The translations under genes and the position numbers were made by a program. Of a stretch of DNA of 6,013 nucleotides, positions 5,822-6,013 are shown piece by piece (position 1 is the first letter of the stretch; every line of letters starts with the position of its first letter). The notes beneath the pieces were generated by a model. It was not told the origin of the DNA. It ran no database searches and saw only the letters and a program-made list of their open reading frames with translations. Location of the stretch: the NCBI GenBank assembly GCA_024278035.1, contig JAJRUA010000358.1, positions 1 through 6,013 of the forward strand, read 5' to 3'. The DNA comes from Planctomycetota bacterium. GTDB lineage: Bacteria; Planctomycetota; Planctomycetia; Pirellulales; Lacipirellulaceae.

Positions 5822-6013
5822 ATGAGCCAAGCCAACCTTCTCATACTGAATATCGTTACGACGCTTTGTCGGATGGGATTCACGATTTCCATCGGGCTTT
5901 GGACGACACGGACCGTCTATCAATCTTTGGGAAAAGAAGGTTTTGGAGTTTACGCAGCAATTTGGGCGTTCGCCATGTTTCTGACGTTGGTGGTCGATGC
6001 GATTAGTGCAGCC
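5822..6013 (+). CDS. Second polysaccharide flippase, N-terminal part (runs off the edge)
   Basis: An open frame of 64 residues starts at ATG 5822 and reaches the right edge without a stop. It begins MSQANLLILNIVTTLCRMGF, then SIGLWTTRTVYQSLGKEGFGVYA, then a hydrophobic stretch ending VVDAISAA. This is the first helix pair of a MOP-superfamily oligosaccharide flippase, with the R..Y..LG...FG.Y pattern at the first loop. It belongs to a different subfamily from the protein at 2862: the helix layout matches but few residues do (for example PVLARLLDPADYGLIAM against TRTVYQSLGKEGFGVYA). No Shine-Dalgarno is visible before the ATG. The frame is open upstream to 5699, so a non-ATG start further left cannot be excluded. 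It presumably exports a glycan made by genes further right. Confidence 0.75.
   Translation, partial: MSQANLLILNIVTTLCRMGFTISIGLWTTRTVYQSLGKEGFGVYAAIWAFAMFLTLVVDAISAA

Noticed and set aside
1..6013. CRISPR arrays, tRNA or rRNA genes, transposases, phage genes
   Set aside because: No regularly spaced repeats, no tRNA-like TTCGA-loop clover pattern, no rRNA words and no transposase or integrase motifs were seen on reading the sequence and its open frames.

Overview
The window looks like chromosomal DNA of a planctomycete, probably of the Pirellulales (Rhodopirellula/Blastopirellula-like). The grounds are: two neighbouring TPR proteins with the C-terminal pattern frequent in that phylum (NLAW..ATCP, then LDT.AAA.A..G.F..A, then a YR.RL..Y..G ending); GTG starts with little or no Shine-Dalgarno; a CCACGAA/TTCGTGG intergenic inverted repeat of the kind common in planctomycetes; and moderate GC content. 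This assignment rests on recognition of family patterns, not on a search.

Layout, all genes on the + strand. Bases 3-224 are the 3' end of a TPR gene. Bases 225-458 are intergenic, with one weak hairpin-plus-T terminator candidate and no convincing promoter. Bases 459-2426 encode an exported 655-residue protein with a long basic Pro/Ala-rich linker and a C-terminal TPR block, closed by a strong intrinsic terminator at 2486-2521. The 435-bp gap before the next gene (2427-2861) holds that terminator, a ~141-bp imperfect inverted repeat, a GCGAGCCGCGAGCGTCAG motif, and a perfect TATAAT just before the next gene.

From 2862 to the right edge lies a surface-polysaccharide locus. It contains a 504-residue MOP-family (WzxC/Polysacc_synt_3-like) flippase, a PAPS-dependent sulfotransferase (4441-5469), a truncated glycosyltransferase-like ORF (5479-5814), and the start of a second, different flippase (5822 to the edge). 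The likely joint role is synthesis, sulfation and export of an exopolysaccharide or cell-surface glycan. The sulfotransferase and glycosyltransferase are 9 nt apart and probably co-transcribed with the flippase.

The most unusual part is 5700-5821. The glycosyltransferase ORF stops after about 75 plausible codons and runs out of frame into a 55-bp relic of a flippase gene. The relic is paralogous to residues 95-112 of the flippase at 2862: 45/55 bases and 17/18 residues are identical, with differences nearly all synonymous. It is followed by a 16-bp exact copy of sequence found just upstream of that flippase. This marks a scar of rearrangement inside the polysaccharide cluster. I saw no CRISPR array, tRNA, rRNA or transposase.
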